DNA of 64,000 bases. Source: Borborobacter arsenicus (GTDB lineage Bacteria; Pseudomonadota; Alphaproteobacteria; Rhizobiales; Rhizobiaceae). Every line of letters starts with the position of its first letter. The first letter of the stretch is position 1. A model generated the notes under the pieces. The model was not told the DNA's origin, did no database searches, and saw nothing but the letters and a program-made list of their open reading frames with translations. Below are positions 48,788 to 59,091 of this stretch, one piece after another. The position numbers and the translations under genes are program-made. The stretch is from positions 1-64,000 of the forward strand of contig NZ_RKST01000022.1 of the NCBI RefSeq assembly GCF_003934165.1, read 5' to 3'.

Positions 48788-49252
48788 CTATTGTGGTGCC
48801 GCAGCTTGGTTGGCATTCCAGATATCGCGGTGGAGCTGCCACTTGCCGTCCGCCGCCTTCTTCCACACCACGATATATTTTCCGATCTCTTCCATGGTCT
48901 TGCCATCGGCGCCCGGCGCCTTGATCGAATAGGCTCCCTCTTCGACCGCCATATCGCCGCTTTCCTCGACTTCGATGGCTTTGAGCGTCAGGTCGGTTAC
49001 CCCACCATCAAGCCAGTTCTGCCACAGTTTCTGGATGTTTTCGCGGCCTTCAATCCGCTCCTGGTTGGGTGGCAACATCGCGCCATTCTCGGTGTAGTGG
49101 GCTGCAACACCGGCCGCATCCTTGTTCTTGAAGCTGTCCATGACCTCCTTGTTGGCGGCTTCCACGCCGCTTTGCGCCGTCTGGGCGAAGGAATACGCCC
49201 CACCGGTGCTTGTCAGGAAAAGGGCGATCAGGACGACAGGAATTTCGCGCAT
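48788..49252 (-). CDS. Secreted SnoaL/DUF4440-like protein
   Basis: The 154-residue product starts with a signal peptide (MREIPVVLIALFLTSTGGAYS, cut likely after SFA) and continues as an NTF2-like alpha/beta cone: VEAANKEVMDSFKNKDAAGVAAHY, then NGAMLPPNQERIEGRENI and a VVWKKAADGKWQLHRDIWN ending. This domain often has no catalytic role or acts on small ligands. It sits between kbl and tdh on the same strand (87 nt and 109 nt gaps), yet a periplasmic protein has no obvious part in cytosolic threonine breakdown. GGAGATG precedes the ATG. Confidence 0.8.
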   Translation of the reverse strand: MREIPVVLIALFLTSTGGAYSFAQTAQSGVEAANKEVMDSFKNKDAAGVAAHYTENGAMLPPNQERIEGRENIQKLWQNWLDGGVTDLTLKAIEVEESGDMAVEEGAYSIKAPGADGKTMEEIGKYIVVWKKAADGKWQLHRDIWNANQAAAPQ

Positions 49253-49338
49253 TTTACATCTCCATAGCTCGTGGAAACGAAAAATCCCGCCGTTTTGATT
49301 TTACCCCTACAGCCTCCTGCAAACAATCAAAGGAGAAC

Positions 49339-50526
49339 TCAGGAAATCACGCCCAACTCTTTTCCTACGACGCCGAACGCATCCACCGCCCTATCTATGT
49401 CATCGGGCGAATGCGCCGCCGACATCTGCGTGCGGATTCGCGCCTGGCCCCTCGGCACCACCGGGAATGAAAAGCCGATTACGTAGATGCCATGGTCGAG
49501 CAGTCTCGCCGCCATCTCCTGCGCCAGTGCGGCGTCGCCGAGCATGACCGGGATGATCGGGTGATCGGCACCGGCAAGCGTGAAGCCGAGCTTGCCCATG
49601 CCGGAGCGGAAGCGGTCGGCATTGGCGTAGAGGCGGCTCCGCAAGGCGTCGCCAGCGTCGATCAGTTCGAACACTTTCAGCGAGGCAGCAGCGATGGCCG
49701 GCATCAGCGTGTTGGAAAACAGATAGGGCCGTGAGCGCTGGCGCAGCCAGTCCACCATCTGCTTCTTGCCGCCGGTATAGCCGCCAGAAGCGCCGCCCAG
49801 CGCCTTGCCGAGCGTGCCGGTGATGATGTCGACGCGACCTTCCACGCCGCAATATTCGGGCGTGCCGCGCCCATGTTTGCCGACAAAGCCGACCGCATGA
49901 CTGTCATCGACCATCACCATCGCATCGTATTTTTCGGCGAGATCGCAGATACCCTTCAGGTTAGCGATGATGCCGTCCATCGAGAACACGCCATCGGTGG
50001 CGATCAGCCGGAAGCGGCAGCCCTGCGCCTCCTTCAGCCGCGCTTCCAGATCCACCATGTCGTTATTTGCATAGCGCAGTCTTTTGGCCTTCGACAGGCG
50101 CACGCCGTCGATGATCGAGGCATGGTTGAGCGCATCTGAGATGACGGCGTCTTCCTCCGACAGCAGCGTTTCGAACAGGCCCGCATTGGCATCAAAACAG
50201 GAGGAATAGAGGATCGCGTCTTCCATGCCGAGGAAGGCGGAAATCTTCGCTTCGAGTTGCTTGTGCTCTTCCTGCGTGCCGCAGATGAAGCGCACCGACG
50301 CCATGCCATAGCCATAGCGGTCGAGAGCTTTCTTGGCCGCCTCGCGCAGTTCCTGATTGTCGGCCAATCCGAGATAGTTGTTGGCGCAGAAATTCAGCAA
50401 CTTCCTGCCGCCGACCGCGATTTCGGCCGATTGCGGCGAGGTGATGATGCGCTCCGACTTGTAGAGTCCGGCCGATTTGAGGCCATCAAGTTCGGAATTG
50501 AGATGGGAAAGGAACGCTTGGGTCAT
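49339..50526 (-). CDS. kbl: 2-amino-3-ketobutyrate CoA ligase (glycine C-acetyltransferase)
   Basis: This PLP enzyme splits 2-amino-3-ketobutyrate with CoA to glycine and acetyl-CoA, completing the threonine dehydrogenase route. The 395 residues include [11 protein letters not shown] near residue 48, [18 protein letters not shown] near 205, and the PLP lysine in [14 protein letters not shown] near 240. The start ATG at 50526 fits the family length. It is placed upstream of tdh on the same strand, separated by the SnoaL-like gene. Confidence 0.95.
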   Translation of the reverse strand: MTQAFLSHLNSELDGLKSAGLYKSERIITSPQSAEIAVGGRKLLNFCANNYLGLADNQELREAAKKALDRYGYGMASVRFICGTQEEHKQLEAKISAFLGMEDAILYSSCFDANAGLFETLLSEEDAVISDALNHASIIDGVRLSKAKRLRYANNDMVDLEARLKEAQGCRFRLIATDGVFSMDGIIANLKGICDLAEKYDAMVMVDDSHAVGFVGKHGRGTPEYCGVEGRVDIITGTLGKALGGASGGYTGGKKQMVDWLRQRSRPYLFSNTLMPAIAAASLKVFELIDAGDALRSRLYANADRFRSGMGKLGFTLAGADHPIIPVMLGDAALAQEMAARLLDHGIYVIGFSFPVVPRGQARIRTQMSAAHSPDDIDRAVDAFGVVGKELGVIS

Positions 50527-50622
50527 GCGCGGCACTGTCGCGCCTTGCGGACTGAAAATCCACCGCAATCTGACTGTGCACTTCCCCCTCCGAGACTTCA
50601 GAGGGGGAAGATGAAACTATCG

Positions 50623-51834
50623 TCAGAAAAACGCCTGGATACCCGTCTGCGCCCGTCCAAGGATCAGCGCGTGCACGTCATGCGTGCCCTCATAGGTGTT
50701 GACGGTCTCCAGGTTCTGAGCGTGGCGCATGACATGGTAGCCGATCTGGATGCCATTGCCGCCATGCATGTCGCGTGCCTGGCGGGCGATATCGAGCGCC
50801 TTGCCGCAATTGTTGCGCTTGACGAGGCTTATCATTTCGGGCGCGAATTTGTGCTCGTCCATCAGCCGCCCGACCCGCAGCGAGCCCTGAAGGCCAAGCG
50901 CGATCTCGGTCTGCATGTCGGCAAGCTTCTTCTGGTAGAGCTGCGTGCCGGCGAGCGGCTTGCCGAACTGCTTGCGGTCCAGGCCATATTGGCGGGCGCG
51001 CTGCCAGCAATCCTCCGCAGCCCCCATCACGCCCCAGGAGATGCCGTAGCGGGCGCGGTTGAGACAGCCGAAGGGGCCCTTGAGGCCCGAGACATTCGGC
51101 AGCAACGCGTCTTCGCCGACTTCGACACCGTCCATGACGATCTCGCCGGTGATCGAGGCGCGCAGCGACAGCTTGCCTTCGATCTTCGGCGCCGATAGGC
51201 CCTTCATGCCCTTGTCCAGCACGAAGCCGCGGATGACATCCTTGCCGTCCTCGCCCCTGACCTTGGCCCAGACGACGAACACATCGGCGATCGGCGCATT
51301 GGAGATCCACATCTTGGAGCCCGAGATGCGCCAGCCGTCGGCCGTTTTTTCGGCGCGGGTCTTCATGCCGCCCGGATCGGAACCGGCATCCGGCTCGGTC
51401 AGGCCGAAACAGCCGATCCACTCACCCGAGGCCAGCTTCGGCAGATATTTTTTGCGCTGTTCTTCCGAACCATAGGCATGGATCGGATACATCACCAGCG
51501 AGGACTGCACGCTCATCATCGAGCGATAGCCGGAATCGACCCGCTCGACTTCCCGCGCCACCAGCCCATAGGTGACGTAGCCGGCGCCAAGCCCGCCATA
51601 TTCTTCTGGAACCGTAATGCCAAGCAGGCCAGCCTCGCCCATCTCACGGAAAATTGCCGGATCGGTCTTTTCCTCCGCATAGGCCTCTTCGATCCGTGGC
51701 GCGAGCTTGTCGGCGGCAAAGGCGGCCGCCGCGTCGCGGATCATCCGCTCGTCCTCGGTCAGTTGATCCTCGAGGAGGAACGGATCGTCCCACACAAAGG
51801 AGGTGACGCTGGTCGCCTTTTTTTCCATATTCAT
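50623..51834 (-). CDS. gcdH: Glutaryl-CoA dehydrogenase (acyl-CoA dehydrogenase)
   Basis: This FAD enzyme converts glutaryl-CoA to crotonyl-CoA in lysine and tryptophan degradation. The 403-residue product has [19 protein letters not shown] near residue 140, the [15 protein letters not shown] segment near 265 typical of the glutaryl-CoA group, and the catalytic glutamate in [15 protein letters not shown] near 380. Two ATG codons (51834 and 51828) are close; GGGAA favours the first. It stands alone between kbl and queF. Another short-chain acyl-CoA substrate is possible but less likely given the C-terminal signature. Confidence 0.87.
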   Translation of the reverse strand: MNMEKKATSVTSFVWDDPFLLEDQLTEDERMIRDAAAAFAADKLAPRIEEAYAEEKTDPAIFREMGEAGLLGITVPEEYGGLGAGYVTYGLVAREVERVDSGYRSMMSVQSSLVMYPIHAYGSEEQRKKYLPKLASGEWIGCFGLTEPDAGSDPGGMKTRAEKTADGWRISGSKMWISNAPIADVFVVWAKVRGEDGKDVIRGFVLDKGMKGLSAPKIEGKLSLRASITGEIVMDGVEVGEDALLPNVSGLKGPFGCLNRARYGISWGVMGAAEDCWQRARQYGLDRKQFGKPLAGTQLYQKKLADMQTEIALGLQGSLRVGRLMDEHKFAPEMISLVKRNNCGKALDIARQARDMHGGNGIQIGYHVMRHAQNLETVNTYEGTHDVHALILGRAQTGIQAFF

Positions 51835-52105
51835 TAAGTTCCCGAATTTACTTGAAGCTTGAAATATCACCTTAGCGTGGATTTCATCTCGGCGCAAAAG
51901 CCTTTTTCCTGCCCATTGTTGGCCAGATAGGAAAGAGCTCGCACAAGATGCTCCTTCTGGTTCTCACAAAATGCCCCTATAAGCACCAGCTAATGCAATC
52001 CTGACGACATCGACGTCGATAACCCGAAAGGGTTCATAAGTCGATACAACATGTTACGGCGCATTGATCATGCATGAATACATGGCGCCGCCGAGGAGCA
52101 AACCA

Positions 52106-52567
52106 ATGACCATAACCGACAGCCTCACCCAGCTTGGCACGCATGTCGCAACGCCCACTTCACCCGAAACGGCGGTGCTTGAGACGGTGCCTTATTCGCG
52201 CCCCGGCGGCCCGCCTGCCATCGTGCGCTTCACCTGCCCCGAGTTCACTTCGCTCTGCCCGGTAACCGGCCAACCTGACTTTGCACATATCGTCATCGAC
52301 TACGCACCGAAGGCAGCGCTGGTTGAATCCAAGTCGCTGAAGCTGTTCTTGACCTCCTTCCGCAATCACGGCGCCTTCCATGAAGACTGCACGATCATGA
52401 TCGGCAAGCGCGTGGTCGAGGCGACGAAGCCGCTATGGCTGCGCATCGCCGGCTACTGGTTTCCGCGCGGCGGCATTCCCATCGACGTCTTCTGGCAGAC
52501 AGGCACGCCGCCCGAAGGCGCATGGTTGCCCGACACCGGCGTTCCGCCCTATCGCGGACGCGGCTGA
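52106..52567 (+). CDS. queF: NADPH-dependent 7-cyano-7-deazaguanine reductase
   Basis: QueF reduces preQ0 to preQ1 in queuosine biosynthesis. The 153-residue product is the short, single-domain (YkvM) type. The catalytic cysteine is in [12 protein letters not shown] near residue 53, the ESKSLKLFL motif is near 77-85, and [11 protein letters not shown] near 88 holds the substrate histidine/glutamate pair. I use the ATG at 52106, preceded by GAGGAG, and not the ATGs at 52064 or 52082. A small hairpin (AACCC-GAAA-GGGTT, 52021-52034) lies 70 nt upstream; I do not see a preQ1 riboswitch. Confidence 0.94.
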   Translation: MTITDSLTQLGTHVATPTSPETAVLETVPYSRPGGPPAIVRFTCPEFTSLCPVTGQPDFAHIVIDYAPKAALVESKSLKLFLTSFRNHGAFHEDCTIMIGKRVVEATKPLWLRIAGYWFPRGGIPIDVFWQTGTPPEGAWLPDTGVPPYRGRG

Positions 52568-52628
52568 GTTTTGCTGCGCCAAGCGGATTGGCTTTCCCGC
52601 GGCAATCGAATCCGCGTATGATCACAGC

Positions 52629-54473
52629 ATGGCCATCCACCAATTATCAGAAACGATGATCAACCAGATCGCCGCCGGCGAGGTCATCGAACGTCCGGCA
52701 AGCGTGGTCAAGGAACTGGTGGAAAATGCGCTCGACGCAGGCGCTGGGCGAGTGGAAATCGTCACCGCCGGCGGCGGGCTCAACCTCATCCGCGTCAGCG
52801 ACGACGGCTCAGGCATTGCGGCAGACGAGCTTGAACTGGCGGTCTCGCGCCACTGCACGTCCAAGCTCTCAACCGACATCCACGACATCAGATCGCTCGG
52901 CTTCCGTGGCGAGGCACTGCCCTCGATCGGCTCGGTCTCGCGCCTGACGATCCGCTCGCGCATGGCTTCGTCGGATGCCGCGGTCGAAATCCGTGTCGAA
53001 GGCGGCACTGTCTCGGCAACGCGCCCGGCGGCGTCCAATCGCGGCACATCGGTGGAAGTGCGCGATCTTTTCTTCGCTACCCCCGCACGGCTGAAATTCA
53101 TGAAGGGCGAACGCGCCGAAACGACCGCAATCAACGATGTCGTCAAGCGTATCGCCATTGCCTTTCCCGGCGTCCGCTTCAGCCTGTCAGGTTCGGACCG
53201 CACAGCTCTGGAATTTCCCGAGGTCGACGACGCGGCAGGCGGACGCCTACAGCGCATCGCCCAGGTCATGGGCGCGGAATTTCCCGAGAACTCGATCCCC
53301 ATCGACGCCGTAAGGGAGGGCGTGCGGCTGGCGGGCCATGTCTCGGTCCCGTCCTATTCCCGGGCCAACGCGCTGCAGCAATATGCCTATGTCAATGGCC
53401 GCCCGGTGCGCGACAAGCTGATCGGTGCGGCGATCCGAGGAGCCTATGCGGACGTGCTGCCGCGTGACCGCAATGCGGTGACAGTGCTGTTCCTGACGCT
53501 CGATCCGGCGCATGTCGATGTCAATGTCCACCCGGCCAAGGCCGATGTGCGTTTCCGCGACCCCGGCCTCGTGCGCGGGCTGATCGTTGGCGCGATCCGC
53601 GAGGCACTGGCCAAAGCCGGCCTTCGCTCCGCCACCACCGGCGCTGCCGGCATGATGAATGCTTTCAGGACCGGACCGGCGCCTTATGGCCACCCGGGAC
53701 CGGCAAATGGGCATCGCGCCTTCAATGCCGGATTTCGCGCATCGGTGCCGGGCGGCTTCGATGCCACCCACTCGCCATACCGTCCGCTGGAGAGTGGTTT
53801 TGGGGAAGCGGCGCAAGCCAATTTCGACACCGGCCCGCTCGTAAGTGCGGATGCACGGGCCGGCACTGTCGAGATCCCGGCGCAACTTCTGCAAACGCAG
53901 TTGGGCGCTGCCCGCGCACAGGTCCATGAAAACTACATCGTTGCGCAGACAGAAGATTCACTCATCATCGTCGACCAGCACGCCGCGCATGAGCGGCTGG
54001 TCTATGAAGCGCTGAAACAGGCGCTGCATGCCCGTCCGGTGCCGGCACAAATGCTGCTCATCCCCGAAATCGTCGATCTATCCGAAGATGACGCATCACG
54101 CCTTGCCGCGCATGCGGATGTGCTGCACCGTTTCGGCCTTGGCCTGGAACGGTTCGGCCCCGGTGCGGTGGCCGTCCGGGAAACGCCTTCGATGCTTGGC
54201 GAAACCGATGTCGGCCAACTCATCCGTGACCTTGCCGACGAGATCGCCGACTCAGACACCGCGGATACGTTGAAGGAGCGGCTGGACAAGATCGCCGCCA
54301 CCATGGCCTGCCACGGCTCGGTGCGCTCGGGACGCCGCCTGCGGCCTGAAGAGATGAACGCGCTGCTGCGCCAGATGGAAGCAACCCCCGGCTCCGGCAC
54401 CTGCAATCACGGTCGTCCGACCTATATAGAACTGAAGCTCAGCGACATCGAACGCCTGTTCGGCCGGCGCTGA
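52629..54473 (+). CDS. mutL: DNA mismatch repair protein MutL
   Basis: MutL couples mismatch recognition by MutS to strand removal. The N-terminal GHKL ATPase shows [11 protein letters not shown] near residue 30, DDGSGI near 59, TSKLS near 77 and [10 protein letters not shown] near 92. After a proline/glycine-rich linker (about 335-420), the C-terminal domain has [12 protein letters not shown] near 448, the nuclease motif of MutL proteins in bacteria without Mut[11 protein letters not shown] and CNHGRPT near the end complete the metal site. The 614-residue length is usual. It overlaps no neighbour; DUF2093 follows 83 nt later. Confidence 0.96.
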   Translation: MAIHQLSETMINQIAAGEVIERPASVVKELVENALDAGAGRVEIVTAGGGLNLIRVSDDGSGIAADELELAVSRHCTSKLSTDIHDIRSLGFRGEALPSIGSVSRLTIRSRMASSDAAVEIRVEGGTVSATRPAASNRGTSVEVRDLFFATPARLKFMKGERAETTAINDVVKRIAIAFPGVRFSLSGSDRTALEFPEVDDAAGGRLQRIAQVMGAEFPENSIPIDAVREGVRLAGHVSVPSYSRANALQQYAYVNGRPVRDKLIGAAIRGAYADVLPRDRNAVTVLFLTLDPAHVDVNVHPAKADVRFRDPGLVRGLIVGAIREALAKAGLRSATTGAAGMMNAFRTGPAPYGHPGPANGHRAFNAGFRASVPGGFDATHSPYRPLESGFGEAAQANFDTGPLVSADARAGTVEIPAQLLQTQLGAARAQVHENYIVAQTEDSLIIVDQHAAHERLVYEALKQALHARPVPAQMLLIPEIVDLSEDDASRLAAHADVLHRFGLGLERFGPGAVAVRETPSMLGETDVGQLIRDLADEIADSDTADTLKERLDKIAATMACHGSVRSGRRLRPEEMNALLRQMEATPGSGTCNHGRPTYIELKLSDIERLFGRR

Positions 54474-54556
54474 CGCCTGCCGCCTCGCCTTTCCGCCGCT
54501 TGACCTTGCAGCCGATTTGTGGCGGAAGATTTCAACGAACTTGCTTTGGAACAGAG

Positions 54557-54799
54557 ATGATGAACCGCTTCGAGGGTCCCGGCGCCAGGGAAGCCAGCAT
54601 CCGCTATCTTGATGGGGACTTCCAGGTCACCAGCCCTGGCGCATTCGTGCGCTGTGCCGTCACCGGGGAATCGATCCCGCTGGACGAACTGAAATATTGG
54701 AGCGTGGCGCGCCAGGAAGCCTATATCAGCGCATCCGTTTCGCTCGCTCGCGAGATCGAGATGAATCCCGAGTTGCGGGTGCGGTCTTCGAACCGGTAG
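54557..54799 (+). CDS. DUF2093 small protein
   Basis: This 80-residue alphaproteobacterial protein has the DUF2093 pattern: EASIRYLDGDFQVTSPGAFV, then CAVTGESIPLDELKYWSVARQEAY. The conserved CAVTG resembles one half of a metal knuckle, but only one cysteine is present. No function is known. ATG codons at 54557 and 54560 are equivalent; GGAACAGAG precedes them. It converges on lpxK with a 17-nt gap. Confidence 0.85.
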   Translation: MMNRFEGPGAREASIRYLDGDFQVTSPGAFVRCAVTGESIPLDELKYWSVARQEAYISASVSLAREIEMNPELRVRSSNR

Positions 54800-54816
54800 C
54801 AGCCCGACCCCCGGCT

Positions 54817-55848
54817 TCAGCAACTAACTTCCAGCCGACGGCGACGCCAAGCCTCCAACGTCTCGTCGATGATACGCGCCGGCGCCCGGTCGAGATCGAA
54901 GATCATGTCGATCTCCAGGACATGCAACTGCTCAAGAAATCCCTTGGCTTTCTCGCCATCACGCATTCGCGCGGCATCCTTGGCTGTCGTCACCAGTTCC
55001 AGCCCCTGCGTCTCGGCTGCGATGGCAAGTTCTTCAAGATCGTCCGGCCGGTAGGGATGGTGGTCGGCAAAGGGGCGCTTGATCACGACCTCGCCGCCCG
55101 CACGATCGACGGTATCGAAGAATTTCTCGGGATGGCCTATGCCGGCAAAGGCCAGAAAGCGGCGGCCGGTCAGGGCCTCGGCCTGGCGCGGTCTGACATG
55201 CGCCTCGAAGACGGACTTGCCGGCGCGTGATGCCTTGCGCACGATCTCGTCGGCGGCCACCCCTTCCCCGACCTTCAACACGGCATCGGCAAAGCGAAGC
55301 TGCTCGATGAGCGGGGCACGCAAGGGTCCACCCGGTATGACGTGGCCATTGCCGACGCCATAGCGTGCATCGACCACGATCAGCGCATAGTCGATATGGA
55401 TGCGGGCGCTCTGGAAGCCATCATCCATGATGATGAAGTCGCATCCGTGATCCTGCAGAAGACGCGCGCCGGCAGCACGATTGGGCGTCACCGCAACCGG
55501 CGCATGGGCAGCCAGAAGCAGCGGCTCGTCGCCGACATGCGCGGCGCTATCGTGCTGCATATCCACCAGGCGCGGATGCGAAAAGCTGCCGCCATGGCCA
55601 CGCGACAGGAATCCCGGTTTGAGGCCCATGCTTGTTGCGTGCCTTGCCAGGGCGATGGCAGCAGGCGTCTTGCCGGTGCCGCCGACGGTGAAATTGCCGA
55701 CGCACAGCACCGGCAATTCCACCTGTACTCGCTTGGCTCGCGACATTCGGTTGCTGGCAACCAGCCCGTACAGCATGGAAAAGGGCAACAACGCATAGGC
55801 GCGCCAATCGGGCGACTCCCACCAGAATGGAGGCGCTTCGCTCGTCAC
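54817..55848 (-). CDS. lpxK: Tetraacyldisaccharide 4'-kinase
   Basis: LpxK phosphorylates the 4' position of the lipid A disaccharide on the inner membrane. The 343-residue product has an N-terminal membrane-associating helix, the P-loop GNFTVGGTGKTP near residue 52, GFLSRGHGG near 80, and MDDGFQSARIHIDYALIVVD near 140. The start is a GTG at 55848, two bases after the waaA stop, so they are coupled. Together with waaA and the DUF374 acyltransferase it forms a lipid A/Kdo gene block on the reverse strand. Confidence 0.95.
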   Translation of the reverse strand: MTSEAPPFWWESPDWRAYALLPFSMLYGLVASNRMSRAKRVQVELPVLCVGNFTVGGTGKTPAAIALARHATSMGLKPGFLSRGHGGSFSHPRLVDMQHDSAAHVGDEPLLLAAHAPVAVTPNRAAGARLLQDHGCDFIIMDDGFQSARIHIDYALIVVDARYGVGNGHVIPGGPLRAPLIEQLRFADAVLKVGEGVAADEIVRKASRAGKSVFEAHVRPRQAEALTGRRFLAFAGIGHPEKFFDTVDRAGGEVVIKRPFADHHPYRPDDLEELAIAAETQGLELVTTAKDAARMRDGEKAKGFLEQLHVLEIDMIFDLDRAPARIIDETLEAWRRRRLEVSC

Positions 55849-55850
55849 TG

Positions 55851-57167
55851 TCAGCGCCCGTTCGTTCCGTTAAGGCGGGATTTCACGATCAGCGGCTGGA
55901 TGAAGGGTTCCAGGGCCTTCAACGTCTTGCCCAATGCCCCCCGCATTTCGGTTACCGTCCTCATCCCGGCAGCCATCATGCGGTGCCGCGCGGCATCATT
56001 GACCATCAGGAAATTGACCGCGCCAGCAAGCATGTCGCGATCGCGCACCAGCTTGGCACCGCCATTTTCTATCAGGCGCTGGTAGGAATCGCGGAAGTTC
56101 TGGACATTCCGCCCCGCCAGAACGGCGGTTTCCAGCATTGCCGGCTCGATCGGGTTCTGGCCACCATCGGAGGTCAGAGAGCGGCCGACAAAAGCGATCT
56201 CGGTCAGCCGCAGATAAAGGCCCATTTCGCCGATGGTGTCGCCGAGCAGGATATCGGTCTGCGCGGTCACCTTGTCGCCGACGCTGCGCCGCGCAACATT
56301 GAGCCCGAGGGCGGAAAATTCGGCAAGCAGGGCTTCGGCGCGTTCGGGATGACGCGGAACGATGATCGTCAGCAGGCCGGGATGGCGGGCGCTCAGCATC
56401 GAATGGACCTGTGCCGCCACGGTCTCTTCGCCGTCATGCGTCGAAACCGCCGCCCAGGTCGGCCGCCTGCCGATCTGGATGCGAAGCGCCTCGAGCGCCT
56501 TCGGGTCGGCCGGCGGCGGGCCGGTATCGACCTTCAAATTGCCCGAGACGGTGACCGGACGTGCACCAAGGGCGGCAAACCGTTCGCCGTCCAGTTCAGA
56601 CTGCGCGATGACATGGGCGAGATTCTCGAACAGTGCCTCCGCCAGATAGGGCCGCTTGCGCCACGACTTGAACGAGCGATCCGACAGCCGGCCATTGACC
56701 AGCACCTGCGGCACGCGGCGACTGCCGAGTTCGAGGATCGTCATCGGCCAGATTTCCGACTCCGCGATGATCGCCAGATCGGGCTGCCAGTGATCGAGGA
56801 AGCGGCTCACCGCCGGCTTCAGGTCGAGCGGCACATATTGATGGATTATTCGGTCGCCAAGCCGCTCCTCGGCAACCTTGGCCGATGTGACCGTCCCGGT
56901 CGTAACGATCACATGCATGCCATAGCCTAGAATGCTCTCGACCAGAGGCACGACGGCAATCGTCTCGCCGACGCTCGCCGCATGGACCCAGATCAGCGGG
57001 CCATCGGGCCGCGGACGGCCGGCAAGCCCATAGCGCTCTCGCCGCCTTGCATGATCCTCCTTGCCGCGGCTGGAGCGCCAGGCGACATAGGCGCCGATCA
57101 CCGGAAAGGCGAGCGAGCCCGCCATGCGATAGCTCGATAAAACGGCGCGCGCCCAGCGTTCGCTCAT
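55851..57167 (-). CDS. waaA: 3-deoxy-D-manno-octulosonic acid transferase
   Basis: WaaA (KdtA) adds Kdo residues from CMP-Kdo to lipid A precursor at the inner membrane. The 438 residues show the GT30 pattern: an N-terminal membrane helix, WVHAASVGETIAVVPL near residue 60 with the catalytic glutamate, AESEIWPMTILELG near 140, and a late nucleotide site with GQNPIEPA near 340. The ATG at 57167 overlaps the DUF374 gene stop by 4 nt. Confidence 0.95.
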   Translation of the reverse strand: MSERWARAVLSSYRMAGSLAFPVIGAYVAWRSSRGKEDHARRRERYGLAGRPRPDGPLIWVHAASVGETIAVVPLVESILGYGMHVIVTTGTVTSAKVAEERLGDRIIHQYVPLDLKPAVSRFLDHWQPDLAIIAESEIWPMTILELGSRRVPQVLVNGRLSDRSFKSWRKRPYLAEALFENLAHVIAQSELDGERFAALGARPVTVSGNLKVDTGPPPADPKALEALRIQIGRRPTWAAVSTHDGEETVAAQVHSMLSARHPGLLTIIVPRHPERAEALLAEFSALGLNVARRSVGDKVTAQTDILLGDTIGEMGLYLRLTEIAFVGRSLTSDGGQNPIEPAMLETAVLAGRNVQNFRDSYQRLIENGGAKLVRDRDMLAGAVNFLMVNDAARHRMMAAGMRTVTEMRGALGKTLKALEPFIQPLIVKSRLNGTNGR

Positions 57168-57955
57168 TTCGATCCACCGTCCACCAGACGATATGCCTCT
57201 TTCGTCACCTCATTGAGCGCAGCCGTCAATTCCTGGCGCTTGAGTTCCATTTCTTCTTCGCCAGCGTCGGCGGCAATATAGATCGGATCGCCGAGAATGA
57301 TCGCACTGCGTCCGAAGGGCAGGTTGATGGTGGTCTTGTCCCAGCTCTTCTCCAGCACCTTGCGGCGGCTTGTCGCCACGGCCGCGGCAACCAGCGGCCG
57401 GCCCGAAAGTCGTGCCAACGTAATGATGCCCAGCCCCGCCTGCCGCGGCGTACCGTGAGGAATATCCGCAATCATGGCAACGTTCTTGCCGCTATCGAGC
57501 GCCCTTTTCAAGGCGATCAGCGCACGCGCGCCGCCTTTGTCGGCATTGCGGGAGGTTTCGCGCCCGCCCGAGCCACGTACCGCCTCCAGGCCAAACCGCT
57601 CCAGCACCAATGCATTGAGTTCGGCATCGGCGCTGCGCGACACCATTGCCGTCAACCCCTGCCCCTTCGGATAAAGGCAAGGCGCAAGAATATGCTGCCC
57701 GTGCCAGAGCGCGATGATTGCCGGCGCCAATGCCGCATTCACCGCCTCCACGCTGGAGGAGCCTTCGACCATCGGGTTGGTCAGCCGCACGAAGCGCAGG
57801 ACCTGTGCCAGCAGGCTGGCAATCGCGTTCTTGGCGAAACGCGACTGCGCCAAGGGCTTGCGTATCTTGCGCCAGAAAGTCTTCACATGGCCCGTACTGC
57901 GTTGTTTTCGGTGCGCATCGTCCAAGACGCGCGGCACCATGGGTCCTTCGGTCAT
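57164..57955 (-). CDS. DUF374 lysophospholipid acyltransferase-family protein
   Basis: This 263-residue protein of the DUF374 branch of lipid acyltransferases probably acts on lipid A or a lyso-lipid at the inner membrane. It shows ALWHGQHILAPCLYP near residue 90 with the catalytic histidine of this branch, then ADIPHGTPRQAGLGIITLARLSG near 160. The start ATG at 57955 overlaps the DUF4170 stop by one base (TGATG). The position next to waaA is conserved in rhizobia to my knowledge and suggests a part in envelope lipid assembly. Confidence 0.85.
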   Translation of the reverse strand: MTEGPMVPRVLDDAHRKQRSTGHVKTFWRKIRKPLAQSRFAKNAIASLLAQVLRFVRLTNPMVEGSSSVEAVNAALAPAIIALWHGQHILAPCLYPKGQGLTAMVSRSADAELNALVLERFGLEAVRGSGGRETSRNADKGGARALIALKRALDSGKNVAMIADIPHGTPRQAGLGIITLARLSGRPLVAAAVATSRRKVLEKSWDKTTINLPFGRSAIILGDPIYIAADAGEEEMELKRQELTAALNEVTKEAYRLVDGGSK

Positions 57956-58206
57956 CAGGCCGGACCGGTCGTCTTGTTTTCCGGATCGAGAAGCCTGTGG
58001 AGATGAACAACGAAATAGCGCATATGCGCGTTGTCGACGCTCGCCTGAGCCTTGGCCTTCCATGCCCTGTGCGCGGATTCATAGTCGGGGAAGATGCCCA
58101 CAATATCCAGCGCATCAAGATCGCGGAAGGTGGTAGAGCCGAGCTCCGTCAACTCGCCACCGAAAACCAGGTGCAAAAGCTGTTTTTTTCCGTTCTTCGC
58201 GGCCAT
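57955..58206 (-). CDS. DUF4170 small protein
   Basis: This 83-residue alphaproteobacterial protein belongs to DUF4170. It opens with a lysine-rich AAKNGKKQLLHLVFGGEL and contains IVGIFPDYESAHRAWKAKAQASVDNA and YFVVHLHRLLDP. No function is known. The ATG at 58206 follows AGGGA at good spacing, and the stop overlaps the DUF374 start, so it belongs to the envelope-lipid operon by position. Confidence 0.85.
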   Translation of the reverse strand: MAAKNGKKQLLHLVFGGELTELGSTTFRDLDALDIVGIFPDYESAHRAWKAKAQASVDNAHMRYFVVHLHRLLDPENKTTGPA

Positions 58207-58284
58207 ATCGGTCCCTGAATCATTTTGGCAAACTGCCATGTGTCTAATTGAAATCAAGGCGGTTTTAAACCGCCGCGACGCGCC

Positions 58285-59091
58285 TCAGCAATCAGCCGTC
58301 GCGATCGCTCCGGCCATCGCCCTCAGCAGCTCGCCGCTGCCGCCGACAAGAACCCCATGCCTTGGCACAACACCGGCATAGGCCGGCCGGCCGCCATGGG
58401 AGTCGAGAAGCTGCCCGCCTGCTTCGGACAAGATAAGATCGGCCGCGGCAATATCCCAGTCATGCGCGTTCGGCTTGACGAAGGTCGCATCGATCGAGCC
58501 CTCGGCAATCATCGCCAGGCGATAGGCCAGCGAAGGAATATGGGGCATACGCCGGGTCCGCCGGCGCCACTCCTCGGCCAAGAGATCGACAAATCGCTGC
58601 GGGCCGCCGATCTCCAGATCCGCGCCTGCCTCGCGCACGGCAATCGGCACGCCGTTCTTGTGAGCACCTTTCCCAGGCAGCGCAGAATAGATTTCGCCGC
58701 GCGCCGGGCAGTCGAGAACGCCGGCAATCGTCCGGCCGGATTCGACGACGGCGACGCTGACGCACCAAGCGCTGTTGCCTTCAAGAAAGCCGCGCGTGCC
58801 GTCGATCGGATCGACGACAAAGGTACGGCGTGCCGTCATGCGCGCGCCGGTATCGACAGTCTCCTCCGACAGCCAGCCATAATCGGGGCGCGCGGCACCG
58901 AGGGTTTCGCGCAGGAATGTGTCGGCGGCATAATCGGCTTCGCTGACCGGCGACTGTCCAGCCTTCATCCAGACTTCAGGAGCCTTGCCGAAGTAGCGCA
59001 TGGCGATCTCACCGGCCTCGCGCGCGGCCTCCAGCAACAGCAGCAGATCGTCTTCCGCGCCTGATGCGCCGGATCTCTCAGCTTCCGGCAA
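58285..59091 (-). CDS. Inositol monophosphatase-family phosphatase (CysQ-like)
   Basis: This lithium-sensitive-type magnesium phosphatase, 268 residues, is likely a 3'(2'),5'-bisphosphate nucleotidase that recycles PAP, or an inositol/histidinol phosphatase. Motifs are GWLSEETVD near residue 73 (first metal glutamates), DPIDGTRGF near 94, and HDWDIAAADLILSEAGG near 210. The start is a TTG at 59091, preceded by AAGGGATG and overlapping the pmbA end by 14 nt; the next methionine would remove the first helix. Between pmbA and DUF4170, it belongs to the same reverse-strand series. Confidence 0.87.
   Translation of the reverse strand: MPEAERSGASGAEDDLLLLLEAAREAGEIAMRYFGKAPEVWMKAGQSPVSEADYAADTFLRETLGAARPDYGWLSEETVDTGARMTARRTFVVDPIDGTRGFLEGNSAWCVSVAVVESGRTIAGVLDCPARGEIYSALPGKGAHKNGVPIAVREAGADLEIGGPQRFVDLLAEEWRRRTRRMPHIPSLAYRLAMIAEGSIDATFVKPNAHDWDIAAADLILSEAGGQLLDSHGGRPAYAGVVPRHGVLVGGSGELLRAMAGAIATADC

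Noticed and set aside
51835-52105. preQ1 riboswitch before queF
   Set aside because: A small AACCC-GAAA-GGGTT hairpin is present at 52021-52034, but the A-rich tail and pairing expected for preQ1-I are missing.
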